The notes: generated by a model from the sequence alone, not told the origin. A stretch of DNA of 64,000 bases from Saprospira sp. CCB-QB6 (GCF_028464065.1 NZ_CP116808.1:2373501-2437500), one strand, 5' to 3'; shown: positions 53,870 to 62,319, counted from the first letter of the stretch. A program made the numbers and translations.

Positions 53870-54937
53870 ATGAAGAAGCATAATTTTTCGGCTGGACCAG
53901 CCATTTTACCTGCCACAGTTTTGGCCGAAGCGGCCGAGGCGGTAAAAGAATTTGGACAAGAAGGGCTTTCTATTTTAGAGATGTCGCATCGTTCTAAGCC
54001 GATTACGGCCGTAGTGGATGAGGCTCGGGATTTGGTGCGGGAGCTCTTGGAGCTAGAAGATGATTTTGAGGTACTCTTCTTGACGGGAGGGGCTTCGACG
54101 CAGTTTTTTATGGTCCCGATGAACTTGTTGGGAGAAGGTGAAACGGCTGCTTATATAGATACAGGAACATGGGCGACCAAAGCCATCAAAGAGGCCAAAA
54201 ACTTTGGTGAGGTAGTGGTTGTGGGCAGTTCTGCGGATAAGGAATTTACTTATATTCCCAAAGCTTGTCAGATTCCGGCCCATTGCAAATACTTACATAT
54301 TACGACCAATAATACGGTTCGTGGGAGTCAGTTTCATCATTTGCCAGAGCGTCCCGAGGGTTGTTTATTGGTTGCGGATATGTCATCAGACATTTTTAGC
54401 CGTCCGATAGAGGCCAACCAATATGATTTGATTTATGCTGGGGCGCAGAAGAACTTGGGACCAGCGGGAGTGACTTTAGTGATTGTGCGCAAATCTATTT
54501 TGGGCAAAATCCAGCGTCAGATTCCGACTATGCTCGATTATCAGACGCATATCAAAAAGGGCTCGATGTTTAATACGCCGCCGGTATATCCCATTTATGT
54601 ATCTATGTTGACCTTGCGTTGGATTCAGGGGCAGGGGGGCTTAAAGGCTATGCAGCGTCGGAATAAAGAAAAGGCGGATTTGTTGTATCAGGCAGTAGAG
54701 GCGCATCCTAATTTCCGTCCCACTGTAGCCAAGGCGGATCGTTCTATCATGAACGCCTGTTTTGTAGCGGATACGGCAGAGCATGAGGCGGCCTTTTTGG
54801 CTTATTGCGAGGCCAATGGCATTAGTGGTTTGAAGGGCCACCGATCGGTGGGGGGCTTTCGGGCGTCTATGTACAATGCCATGGATTTGGCATCTGTGCA
54901 ACATCTCGTTGATTTGCTGAACAACTTTAAGCCATAG
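53870..54937 (+). CDS. serC: Phosphoserine aminotransferase
   Basis: PLP-dependent enzyme of serine biosynthesis, converting 3-phosphohydroxypyruvate to phosphoserine. The N-terminal HNFSAGPAILP is diagnostic; K194 in YAGAQKNLGPAG binds PLP; the C-terminal GHRSVGGFRASMYNA contains the substrate-binding Arg. 355 residues, standard length. The serA gene is not adjacent. A strong terminator follows. Confidence 0.97.
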   Translation: MKKHNFSAGPAILPATVLAEAAEAVKEFGQEGLSILEMSHRSKPITAVVDEARDLVRELLELEDDFEVLFLTGGASTQFFMVPMNLLGEGETAAYIDTGTWATKAIKEAKNFGEVVVVGSSADKEFTYIPKACQIPAHCKYLHITTNNTVRGSQFHHLPERPEGCLLVADMSSDIFSRPIEANQYDLIYAGAQKNLGPAGVTLVIVRKSILGKIQRQIPTMLDYQTHIKKGSMFNTPPVYPIYVSMLTLRWIQGQGGLKAMQRRNKEKADLLYQAVEAHPNFRPTVAKADRSIMNACFVADTAEHEAAFLAYCEANGISGLKGHRSVGGFRASMYNAMDLASVQHLVDLLNNFKP

Positions 54938-54947
54938 GGAAAAAGCA

Positions 54948-54983
54948 AAAGCCCTCGCCTGAATTCAGGTGAGGGCTTTCTTT
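54948..54983. terminator. Bidirectional intrinsic terminator
   Basis: AGCCCTCGCCTGA / TTCAGGTGAGGGCT (one wobble pair) flanked by A-rich and T-rich tracts, between convergent genes. Confidence 0.9.
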
Positions 54984-55000
54984 ATTAGAATAGCACGTGT

Positions 55001-55390
55001 TTATTCAAAAATGACGCAATTGGCTTCTAAAACGAGCTGAGATCCTTCCCCGCCTTTATATTCGGTATAGGGAATTGCTTTTGTGGGCTCGCCATTGAGG
55101 TCGATAACCCAGAAGTGATGAACGGGAGCATCTTCTACTAGATCCATCTCCACAACATTTTCATCGGCAGAAATATTGGTCCAGTAGTTTTGGTCCGTAA
55201 AAAAGTAGGCTTGGTCCTCTACTTCTTTGGTTTGTGCTTTCTGGCTAACATGAGCTTGTCCTTTGTCGTCGTAACGGACCGAAAGCTGTACTTTTTTACC
55301 ATCAAAGTTATAGGTTTTGCCTACCTCATAATGCTGAGCAAAAAGAAAAGAGCTGCAGAATAGGCAGAGGAATAAAAGTAAGTGCTTCAT
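55001..55390 (-). CDS. Small secreted protein of unknown function
   Basis: The ATG at 55390 (MKHLLLFLCLFCSSFLFAQ) gives a clear signal peptide; the longer frame to 55540 has no matching start context. The mature part of about 110 residues is acidic and beta-rich (KTYNFDGKKVQLSVRYDDKG, VHHFWVIDLNGEP, SQLVLEANCVIFE). I do not recognise a family. Single gene, probably periplasmic. Confidence 0.65.
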   Translation of the reverse strand: MKHLLLFLCLFCSSFLFAQHYEVGKTYNFDGKKVQLSVRYDDKGQAHVSQKAQTKEVEDQAYFFTDQNYWTNISADENVVEMDLVEDAPVHHFWVIDLNGEPTKAIPYTEYKGGEGSQLVLEANCVIFE

Positions 55391-55485
55391 TGTATTTGCT
55401 TGTAAGATTATAGAATACTTTAAGATAGTTGTTTTTTGTTTACAAGTAGTAGTTGAGATGGTCTTTTTTATGGAATTAGGTCGTT

Positions 55486-55770
55486 TTCTGGGGCTTGCCC
55501 GCCCGATGGGCGGGCCGGGCTGTTTATTCCCGTTGGTCATCGAACTGGCGCCCCTATAGGGGCTGGTTGTCGCAGCTCGCTATTCGCTCGGCCCTGCAGC
55601 GCTAAAGCGCTTTGGTCTGGCCCTTCGGGCCACTGCTGTCCATCCCTCAGCCTGCGGCGGCTTTGCCGCCTGTAGGATGGATATATAGAGCTCTGGGTGA
55701 AAACCCACAGCAACAATGGTATTGCTCCGCAATGCTTATAAATGAGAGTTAAAACCCTCATGAAGTTAAC
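55486..55770 (+). repeat. GC-rich modular hairpin repeat, copy 21 (F), long form
   Basis: Opens GGGGCTTGCCCGCCC-GAT-GGGCGGG, then the module CCCGTTGGTCATCGAACTGGCGCC...GGGGCTGGTTGTC shared with copy 5, the usual core, hairpin 2 AGCGC-TAAA-GCGCT and the tail GCCTGCGGCGGC...GCCGCCTGTAGGATGG. It continues with the modules CTGGGTGAAAACCCACAGC, CAATGGTATTGCTCCGCAATGC and TGAGAGTTAAAACCCTCA, which are copies 14/18 modules in opposite orientation. The 768-base gap 55391-56158 is almost wholly copies 21 and 22. Confidence 0.85.
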
Positions 55771-55854
55771 GCCATCCATTAGAGAGCAAGGCCAGCTATA
55801 TGGACAGTGGAGGCCCTTTAGGGCTGACTCCATTCTTGTCCCTAGGCGATGAAT

Positions 55855-56088
55855 TGCAGGCGGCGAAGCCGCCATGGCCGAAGGCCAAACGGCCACAACA
55901 AGCCCTTTAGGGCGTCTTCGACGACCAAAGGGAGTAACCGATGTGTAGGGGTGGCCGTCAGGCCAGACCCAAGCCGCCAAAGGCGGCTGCAGGGCCGAGC
56001 GACCCGACCAACGGGAGCCGACGCAGCGAAGCAAGTAACAGCGAGCCCCAAAGCGTAGCGCCGCAGCTTTGCTGCGGAGGCCCCAAAG
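55855..56088 (-). repeat. GC-rich modular hairpin repeat, copy 22 (R), long form
   Basis: Reverse copy with the inserted module CGACGACCAAAGGGAGTAAC (55919 on) and ACCCGACCAACGGGAGCC (56010 on), both forms of the GGTCGTC module. Hairpins GGCGGCGAAGCCGCC, GGCCGTCAGGCC, GCCGCC-AAA-GGCGGC and CCGCAGC-TTT-GCTGCGG; end GGAGGCCCCAAAG. Confidence 0.9.
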
Positions 56089-56158
56089 AAAAAGGCTAAA
56101 AAAATTTGGAATCGAACAAACGTTTGGTAAATTTGCCAAAGCAACAAACCAAATAAAA

Positions 56159-56743
56159 ATGCCCGTACAAAAGATTACGAAAGAGGAAATTGTGCGAAAA
56201 GCGATTATTGTTTTTCGGAAGCAAGGGTACAACAAAACCTCTATGCGTGATTTGGCTCAGGCTTGCGGCTTGCAGAAGGGGAGTTTTTATCATTATTTTT
56301 CTTCTAAAGAGGCCTTAATGTTAGAGGTCTTGACCACCTTATTGGAGTATTATCGCAAGAAGATTTTTGCCATTGCTTATGAGGAGGAGATGACCCCCTT
56401 GGCGCGTTTACAAGCTTTTTTTGATCAGCAGGCGCCTATATTCACGCAAGATTTGGCGGGTTGTCTGTTTGGCAACATTACCTTAGAGACCATTTCGGTA
56501 GAGCCTGAATTTAGGCGGGTATTGCAAGCTTTTTTTGAAGATTGGATAGTTGCTTTTGCCCATTTATTTCTGCGGGCTGGGGCTTCTGAAGAGGAGGCGC
56601 TCAAGGCGGCTCGGCAGACGGTTATGCAGATAGAAGGCGCATTAATGATGATGCGTGTTTTTCAAGATATTAAATTGTTAGGCTCGGCCTGCAATTGGGC
56701 CTTAGAGCGGCTCAGGCGTTGGCCAAAAGCTGAAAAAAAATAA
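56159..56743 (+). CDS. TetR-family transcriptional regulator
   Basis: I use the ATG at 56159 (MPVQKITKEEIVRKAI), because an earlier in-frame start would translate repeat copy 22. The N-terminal helix-turn-helix is clear (KTSMRDLAQACGLQKGSFYHYFSSKEAL, residues 27-54). The C-terminal ligand domain contains the pair of helices typical of the family. It sits 30 bases upstream of the beta-oxidation genes on the same strand; by analogy with FadR-type TetR regulators it may sense acyl-CoA and repress them (inference). Confidence 0.92.
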   Translation: MPVQKITKEEIVRKAIIVFRKQGYNKTSMRDLAQACGLQKGSFYHYFSSKEALMLEVLTTLLEYYRKKIFAIAYEEEMTPLARLQAFFDQQAPIFTQDLAGCLFGNITLETISVEPEFRRVLQAFFEDWIVAFAHLFLRAGASEEEALKAARQTVMQIEGALMMMRVFQDIKLLGSACNWALERLRRWPKAEKK

Positions 56744-56773
56744 TTCCTTCATTAAATTAATTAGAATCACAAG

Positions 56774-59182
56774 ATGAGCAGACGGATTAGTAAAGTCGCT
56801 GTACTCGGATCTGGTGTTATGGGAATGGGTATTGCTGCCCATTGTGCGAACATTGGACTAGAGGTATTGCTATTGGACATTGTTCCTTTTGACCTTTCTG
56901 AAGAGGAAAAGCAAAACCCTGCAGCGCGCAATCGATTGGCCGATCAGGCCCTTAAAGCCGCGGTTAAGGCCAAGAAAATTGAGCCCTTTTATGATCCTGC
57001 TTTTGCTAGTCGTGTAAGCACAGGCAACTTTGAGGATGATTTCCATAAAATTGCTGATTGCGATTGGATTATTGAGGTAGTTGTAGAGCGCCTTGATATC
57101 AAGCAAAAGGTATTTGCACAAGTAGAAAAATATCGTAAGGCTGGGGCTATTGTTAGCTCAAACACCTCGGGTATTCCAATTTCTATGATGCTAGAAGGAC
57201 GTAGCGAAGATTTTCAGAAGAACTTCTGTGGAACGCACTTTTTCAATCCCCCTCGTTACCTCCAACTTCTCGAGATTATTCCCACAAAAAAGACCGATCC
57301 AGCATTGATCGACTTTTTTATGGATTATGGTAGCCGTTTCCTTGGGAAGCAAACGGTACTTTGTAAAGATACTCCCGCCTTTATTGCTAACCGCGTAGGG
57401 GTATATGCTATGGCCAAGATTTTCCAATTGACGGAAGAGCTTGGTCTTTCTATTGAAGAGGTAGATCAGTTGACTGGTCCAGCTCTTGGACGTCCTAAAA
57501 CGGGGACTTTTGCCTTGGCTGATTTGGTAGGTCTAGATACTGCCGAAAAAGTAATCAAGGGGATCAAAGATAACTGCCCAACTGATGAGCAAGCTGCCGC
57601 TTTTGAGGTACCTGCTTATCTACAGTTTTTGCTAGAGAACAAATTTTTTGGTAACAAGACCAAAAAAGGTTTTTATGAGCGTACTAGACAAAAAGATGAG
57701 AATGGCCGCAATATCAAGTTGGCGCTCAATCTAGCGACACAGGAGTATGCTCCTGCTCAGCGCGTGAAAACAGCACTTTTGGGTGATCTCAAAAATGTTT
57801 CTGGTCTAGCGGGCAAGGTAAAAACCTTCTTCAAAGATAAATATCAAGAGGACAAAGGAGCTGAGTTGGTTCGCCGCTCATTGTTGGGTCTTTTTGCTTA
57901 TGTGTCTAACCGCATTCCTGAAATCTCTGATCAGTTGTATAGCATTGATGATGCTTTGCGTGCTGGTTTTGCATGGAAAGTTGGTCCTTTCCAATACTGG
58001 GATATGATTGGCCTAGAAAAAGCTGTTGAATTGGCTGAGGCCGATGGACAAACAGTAGCTGCTTGGGTAAAAGAAATGATTGCTGCAGGTCATACTAGCT
58101 TCTATAAGGTAGTGAATGGCGTAACTAACTACTATAATGTAGACAGCAAATCTTATCAGCCTGTACCTGGTGCGGAGCAGTCAATTATCTTGGACAACAT
58201 CCGTGATAAGTCTGTAGTTTGGGAAAACAGCGATGTTCAGCTACACGATATTGGAGACCAAGTACTTTGCTTGGAGTTCCGTTCTTACCAAAACACTTTG
58301 GGTGAGGGTGTCGTTCGTGGTGTAATGCAAGCTATTGAAATTGCTGAGCAAGGAGACTGGAGAGGTTTGGTGATTGGCAACAATGCCACGAACTTCTCTG
58401 TTGGGGCCAACTTGATGTTGATTGCCCAGATGGCTTATGAGCAAGATTTTGATGAGCTCAATATGGCTATTCACGCTTTCCAGCAAATGAATATGCGCGT
58501 GCGTTACTCTAGCATTCCCGTTGTGGTTGCTACTCAAGGATTCACCTTTGGTGGGGGTTGCGAAATGGCTATGCATGCCGATGCTGTCATTGCTTCTGCT
58601 GAATCTTATATTGGTTTGGTTGAGGTAGGTGTTGGTTTGATCCCTGGTGGTGCTGGAACTAAAGAATTTGCTCTTCGTGCCTCAGATAGCTTCCACAAAG
58701 AGGATGTATATGTTCCCAAATTGATCGACCGTTTCAAAACGATCGCTATGGCTTCAGTGGCTACCTCTGCCCCCAAAGCCTTCAATGAAGGATACCTCCG
58801 TCATGGAATCGATCAAGTATCTGTAAATGCTAGCCTCACGCTACAAAAAGCGAAGCAAAAGGTCATCGCTTTGGCCAATGCTGGTTATGTACAGCCGGCT
58901 AGCCGCAATGATATCGAAGTATTGGGCCGTGGTGGTCTAGGCGCACTTTATGTAGCTGCCGAAAGCCTTCGCCTAGGTCGCTATGCTAGTGATCACGATA
59001 TCAAGATTGCTAAAAAAGTAGCTTATGTGCTTTGCGGTGGAGATCTTTCTGCTCAGCAAAAAGTATCGGAGCAATATCTACTCGATATCGAAAGAGAGGC
59101 CTTCTTGCAGCTTTGTGGCGAGCAAAAGACCCTCGAGCGTATCCAAGCGATGCTCACGACCGGCAAACCTTTGCGTAACTAA
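56774..59182 (+). CDS. FadB/FadN-like 3-hydroxyacyl-CoA dehydrogenase / enoyl-CoA hydratase
   Basis: Bifunctional beta-oxidation enzyme in the order dehydrogenase then hydratase, as in Bacillus FadN. The Rossmann motif GSGVMGMG is at residues 12-19 and the dehydrogenase core includes SSNTSGIPIS, GTHFFNPPRYLQLLEIIP and KDTPAFIANRVG. The hydratase part (about 500-800) has GFTFGGGCEMAMHADAVIAS and IPGGAGTKEF. 802 residues. With the thiolase gene 49 bases downstream it should form the trifunctional-type complex for fatty-acid breakdown. Codons suggest good expression. Confidence 0.94.
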   Translation: MSRRISKVAVLGSGVMGMGIAAHCANIGLEVLLLDIVPFDLSEEEKQNPAARNRLADQALKAAVKAKKIEPFYDPAFASRVSTGNFEDDFHKIADCDWIIEVVVERLDIKQKVFAQVEKYRKAGAIVSSNTSGIPISMMLEGRSEDFQKNFCGTHFFNPPRYLQLLEIIPTKKTDPALIDFFMDYGSRFLGKQTVLCKDTPAFIANRVGVYAMAKIFQLTEELGLSIEEVDQLTGPALGRPKTGTFALADLVGLDTAEKVIKGIKDNCPTDEQAAAFEVPAYLQFLLENKFFGNKTKKGFYERTRQKDENGRNIKLALNLATQEYAPAQRVKTALLGDLKNVSGLAGKVKTFFKDKYQEDKGAELVRRSLLGLFAYVSNRIPEISDQLYSIDDALRAGFAWKVGPFQYWDMIGLEKAVELAEADGQTVAAWVKEMIAAGHTSFYKVVNGVTNYYNVDSKSYQPVPGAEQSIILDNIRDKSVVWENSDVQLHDIGDQVLCLEFRSYQNTLGEGVVRGVMQAIEIAEQGDWRGLVIGNNATNFSVGANLMLIAQMAYEQDFDELNMAIHAFQQMNMRVRYSSIPVVVATQGFTFGGGCEMAMHADAVIASAESYIGLVEVGVGLIPGGAGTKEFALRASDSFHKEDVYVPKLIDRFKTIAMASVATSAPKAFNEGYLRHGIDQVSVNASLTLQKAKQKVIALANAGYVQPASRNDIEVLGRGGLGALYVAAESLRLGRYASDHDIKIAKKVAYVLCGGDLSAQQKVSEQYLLDIEREAFLQLCGEQKTLERIQAMLTTGKPLRN

Positions 59183-59231
59183 GCCGAGCTACTCATTATT
59201 ATTTCAGACTTTAAAGATGCTAATATAAAAT

Positions 59232-60401
59232 ATGGATGCATATATCGTAGCGGGCTATCGTACCGCTGTAGGACGTGCCAAGAAAGGAGGTTTTCGCTTT
59301 ATGCGCTCTGATGATTTGGCAGTAGAGGTAATCCAACACCTCCTCAAAAAAGTAGAAGGCGTAGAAGCCGATATGGTAGATGATGTTTTGGTGGGTTGTG
59401 CAAATCCCGAAGGGGAGCAGGGCCTCCAAATCGGTCGCCAAATCTCTATGCGCGCCTTAAGCAAATCAGTAGCTGGGGTAACCGTAAACCGCTATTGTGC
59501 TTCTGGCCTCGAAACAATTGCTATGGCTACAGCTAAGATTAAGGCTGGTATGGGCCATATCTTTGTTGCCGGAGGTGCCGAGAGCATGAGCATGATTCCC
59601 ATGACAGGCTATAAGTTGGCCCCCAACTATAATGTAGCTTCCACGACTCCCGATTATTTGGTGGGTATGGGACTTACTGCCGAGGCCGTGAGCAATAAAT
59701 ACAATATTTCTAGAGAGGACCAAGATGAGTTCGCTTATCTATCTCATGTGAAAGCCGCCAATGCTTTGGATCAAGGCTACTTTAATGATCAGATTGTCCC
59801 TGTAGATGTTCAGGAAGTTTATGTAGAAAATGGCCAGCGCAAAGAGCGCAATTGGACCGTTGCCCAGGATGAAGGAGTGCGCCGCAGCACAACTACTGAG
59901 GCTTTGGCTAAATTGCGTCCCGTTTTTGCCCAAGGAGGTAGCGTTACCGCAGGTAACTCTTCTCAAACTTCTGATGGCGCTGCCTTCGTTTTGGTGGTTT
60001 CTGAAGAAATGGTCAAACAACTCAATCTACAACCTATCGCTCGCCTAGCCGCTTGCGCTGTAGGTGGTGTAGAGCCTTTGTATATGGGTATTGGTCCCTG
60101 CGTGGCGATTCCCAAAGCGCTCAAGCAAGCTGGTTTGCAGTTGGGCGATATCGACCAAATTGAATTGAATGAGGCTTTTGCCGCTCAATCTTTGGCCGTT
60201 ATCCGCGAGGCGGGCCTAGATCCCAATATCGTGAACGTCAATGGAGGCGCTATCGCATTGGGCCACCCCTTGGGATGTACTGGTGCTAAGTTGTCGATCC
60301 AACTCCTCAACGAAATGCGTCGCCGTAACCAAAAATACGGTATGGTGACTGCTTGTGTTGGTGGTGGACAAGGTATTGCGGGTATCTACGAGCTACTCTA
60401 G
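59232..60401 (+). CDS. fadA: Acetyl-CoA acyltransferase (thiolase)
   Basis: Last step of beta-oxidation, cleaving 3-ketoacyl-CoA. The catalytic residues are C89 (NRYCASGLE), H345 ([10 protein letters not shown]) and C375 (TACVGGGQG). 389 residues, family-typical. It is the last gene of the TetR-fadB-fadA cluster. No acyl-CoA dehydrogenase gene is next to it within the window. Confidence 0.95.
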   Translation: MDAYIVAGYRTAVGRAKKGGFRFMRSDDLAVEVIQHLLKKVEGVEADMVDDVLVGCANPEGEQGLQIGRQISMRALSKSVAGVTVNRYCASGLETIAMATAKIKAGMGHIFVAGGAESMSMIPMTGYKLAPNYNVASTTPDYLVGMGLTAEAVSNKYNISREDQDEFAYLSHVKAANALDQGYFNDQIVPVDVQEVYVENGQRKERNWTVAQDEGVRRSTTTEALAKLRPVFAQGGSVTAGNSSQTSDGAAFVLVVSEEMVKQLNLQPIARLAACAVGGVEPLYMGIGPCVAIPKALKQAGLQLGDIDQIELNEAFAAQSLAVIREAGLDPNIVNVNGGAIALGHPLGCTGAKLSIQLLNEMRRRNQKYGMVTACVGGGQGIAGIYELL

Positions 60402-60423
60402 AAGCCCCAGTCCTCAATAAATA

Positions 60424-60458
60424 AAAGACCTGCTCCTGCTCGAGAGTAGGTCTTTTTC
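60424..60458 (+). terminator. Intrinsic terminator of the beta-oxidation operon
   Basis: AAAGACCT / AGGTCTTT with partly paired inner bases and a T-rich tract, 22 bases after the thiolase stop. Confidence 0.85.
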
Positions 60459-60474
60459 TTTTTAATTTAGGATG

Positions 60475-60608
60475 TTTTGGGGCCTGCCGCCTTCGGCGGC
60501 CGGGCTGTTTCGCAGCTCGCTACTCGCTCGGCCCTGCGCGGGCTGCGCCCGCTTGGTCTGGCCTAGGGCCACCCCTGCACATCGCTAGGCCGTTTGGCCT
60601 TCGGCCCT
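60475..60608 (+). repeat. GC-rich modular hairpin repeat, copy 23 (F)
   Basis: Opens TTTTGGGGCCTGCCGCC-TTC-GGCGG, nearly the same as copy 19, hairpin 2 GCGGGC-TGC-GCCCGC, tail TAGGCCGTTTGGCCTTCGGCC as in copy 5. Its R partner, if the pairing holds, would be outside the window to the right. Confidence 0.9.
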
Positions 60609-60625
60609 TTTTCTGTAGTTGGTAT

Positions 60626-60816
60626 TTAGAACTCAGTATAATAAGATGTTGTAAAATGCTCTGGCAATGATTCTAATTTTTTTACTGTACTATCAGCTAA
60701 TAGGTTAAATTTTTGGCGATCTTCTATATATGAAAAAAGGTAATCTCCATTCATGTTCATGAATGAACTTCTGGATATATATGATGACTTACGGCTTTGT
60801 CTTTCTGCGGGAAGGC
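60626..60816 (-). pseudogene. 3' remnant of a third lipoprotein paralogue
   Basis: The translation SSYISRSSFMNMNGDYLFSY...LADSTVKKLESLPEHFTTSYYTEF matches the last 50 residues of the lipoprotein encoded just upstream (IIRRSYFHMNGDYIFSYI...LADSISKKMDSLPKQFIESSY). Signal peptide, lipobox and the first three quarters are missing; no start codon with a leader is present. A remnant left by recombination or deletion between tandem paralogues. Confidence 0.7.
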
Positions 60817-61563
60817 TTACTGTCTTTTCTGTCCACAAGTTATTTTAGTAATTCGGGTTCGATAAGAAGATTCTATGAATTGCTTTGGTAATGAATCCAT
60901 TTTTTTTGATATACTATCAGCCAATATATAAGATCCTGTATCGTTTTGAATATATGAAAATATGTAATCGCCATTCATATGGAAATATGACCTTCTGATT
61001 ATATGAGCTGACTCGCTATCTAGTTTTTTATTGAATTCATTTTCTATTATAGTAGGGATGACTTTAGGGTCAAAGCTAAGCCCTCTATCATCCTTTGTAT
61101 TGCTTATCATAAGGATTGATTTAGTATAAGCATAATTATCTTTAGGAACGTACTCTGTTAAGTCGTATCCTTGTATAGGAATATTTTTTGGATTAAAAAG
61201 ATCTAATCCTCGGAAAGAATCAATTGCTATAGAGTAATCTTTGGAAGTAGTAACGGATTTTAAAAATTCAAATCCACTAGAACTGTAGGTCGAAGTTTCT
61301 TTATAGATACTTATACGCGCACTACTAGAGTCCTTATTTGGGGAATATACCATTAGCCCTACTTCTATTGTATCATTTCCACTTTTGCTACTAGATAACT
61401 CTGTAATCTTCCCATCAGTCCAAGTGGTATCGCCCTCAATAATAGGTTCAGGTTGACTATCCTTAGCTGTAGTTTTTTGAGGGGGGGCCTCTCCACAGCT
61501 GCTGAAAAATAAAAGGCCAATTATCGATAGCAAAAGGGGGATCAGGTGTTTGGAGGCTGTCAT
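60817..61563 (-). CDS. Lipoprotein, tandem paralogue A
   Basis: Signal MTASKHLIPLLLSIIGLLFF with lipobox FSSC (Cys 23). The first 60 residues are nearly identical to paralogue B, including the GDTTWTDGKIT segment, while the centre is different and the C-terminal MNGDY motif is again shared. The tail RTRITKITCGQKRQ is unlike the paralogues; one frame over, the codons AAT TAC TAA would give a normal short ending, so a small frameshift may have lengthened it. Unknown function, envelope-located, AT-rich. Confidence 0.75.
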   Translation of the reverse strand: MTASKHLIPLLLSIIGLLFFSSCGEAPPQKTTAKDSQPEPIIEGDTTWTDGKITELSSSKSGNDTIEVGLMVYSPNKDSSSARISIYKETSTYSSSGFEFLKSVTTSKDYSIAIDSFRGLDLFNPKNIPIQGYDLTEYVPKDNYAYTKSILMISNTKDDRGLSFDPKVIPTIIENEFNKKLDSESAHIIRRSYFHMNGDYIFSYIQNDTGSYILADSISKKMDSLPKQFIESSYRTRITKITCGQKRQ

Positions 61564-61599
61564 TGGGTTAAATTTTATTCGTAGAACTAGTTTTATATG

Positions 61600-62319
61600 T
61601 TATTCATTGTAGATCGATTGGATAAAAAAATCTGGTAATAATGATTTTTTAGCATTTAGGCTGTCTGTTATATCTAATCCAAAGTTTATTGTTATATCAT
61701 GCTTAAATGATAAAAGGTAATTCCCATTCATGTCAAAAAAAGATCTTCTTTGTATATCTGAAGAACTCGTCACTAGAGGGTGAGCTAATTCATGCTCTAA
61801 TATTTTGGATATGACTTTAGAACTAAAATTGATGAAATCTTTGAAATTTTTTCTATTTCCATAGAGGGCTATTGTTTTTGTTGTTTCTTGATGTTTAGTG
61901 TCAATAGAATGATGCATTATGTGATATCTTTTTAAAAGGCTGCTTTCTGCATCAAAAGAATGAAGTCCTTGAAAGGAGTCTATTGCAATAGGGTAAAATG
62001 CTGTGATATGAGTAGAGTTGTAGGATTTTTTTTTACTATTAGCAGTAGAACTGCTTCGATTTAATTTGATAGTCGCACTACTAGAGTCTTTATTTGGGCT
62101 ATATTGTATTAGCTCCACTTCTATTACATCATTTCCCCTTTTGCTGCTAGATAGCCTTGTAATCTTCCCATCGGTCCAAGTGGTATCGCCCTCAATAATA
62201 GGTTCAGGTTGACTATCCTTAGCTGTAGTTTTTTGAGGGGGGTCCTCTGCACAGCTGCTGAAAAATAAAAGGCCAATTATCGATAGCAAAAGGGGGATCA
62301 GGTGTTTGGAGGCTGTCAT
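61600..62319 (-). CDS. Lipoprotein, tandem paralogue B
   Basis: Same signal and lipobox as paralogue A (FFSSC), the same GDTTWTDGKIT segment, a divergent middle region rich in Ser and Lys, and a C-terminal FDMNGNYLLSF motif corresponding to MNGDY. The untranslated bases before the ATG (TGGGTTAAATTT) are also shared, so duplication or gene conversion covered the 5' ends. 239 residues. The role is unknown; tandem lipoproteins with conserved ends and variable middles can be immunity-type or surface-variation proteins, which is only a suggestion here. Confidence 0.78.
   Translation of the reverse strand: MTASKHLIPLLLSIIGLLFFSSCAEDPPQKTTAKDSQPEPIIEGDTTWTDGKITRLSSSKRGNDVIEVELIQYSPNKDSSSATIKLNRSSSTANSKKKSYNSTHITAFYPIAIDSFQGLHSFDAESSLLKRYHIMHHSIDTKHQETTKTIALYGNRKNFKDFINFSSKVISKILEHELAHPLVTSSSDIQRRSFFDMNGNYLLSFKHDITINFGLDITDSLNAKKSLLPDFFIQSIYNE

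Noticed and set aside
55537-56235. Open frame of 232 codons on the minus strand
   Set aside because: It is a translation of repeat copies 21 and 22 with the low-complexity Arg/Ala/Gly-rich content of all repeat frames.
1024-60608. Integron attC sites for the GC-rich repeats
   Set aside because: Copies are not placed after each single-gene cassette in one orientation, lack the GTTRRRY core, and no integrase gene is seen. Alternating orientation is opposite to the integron pattern.
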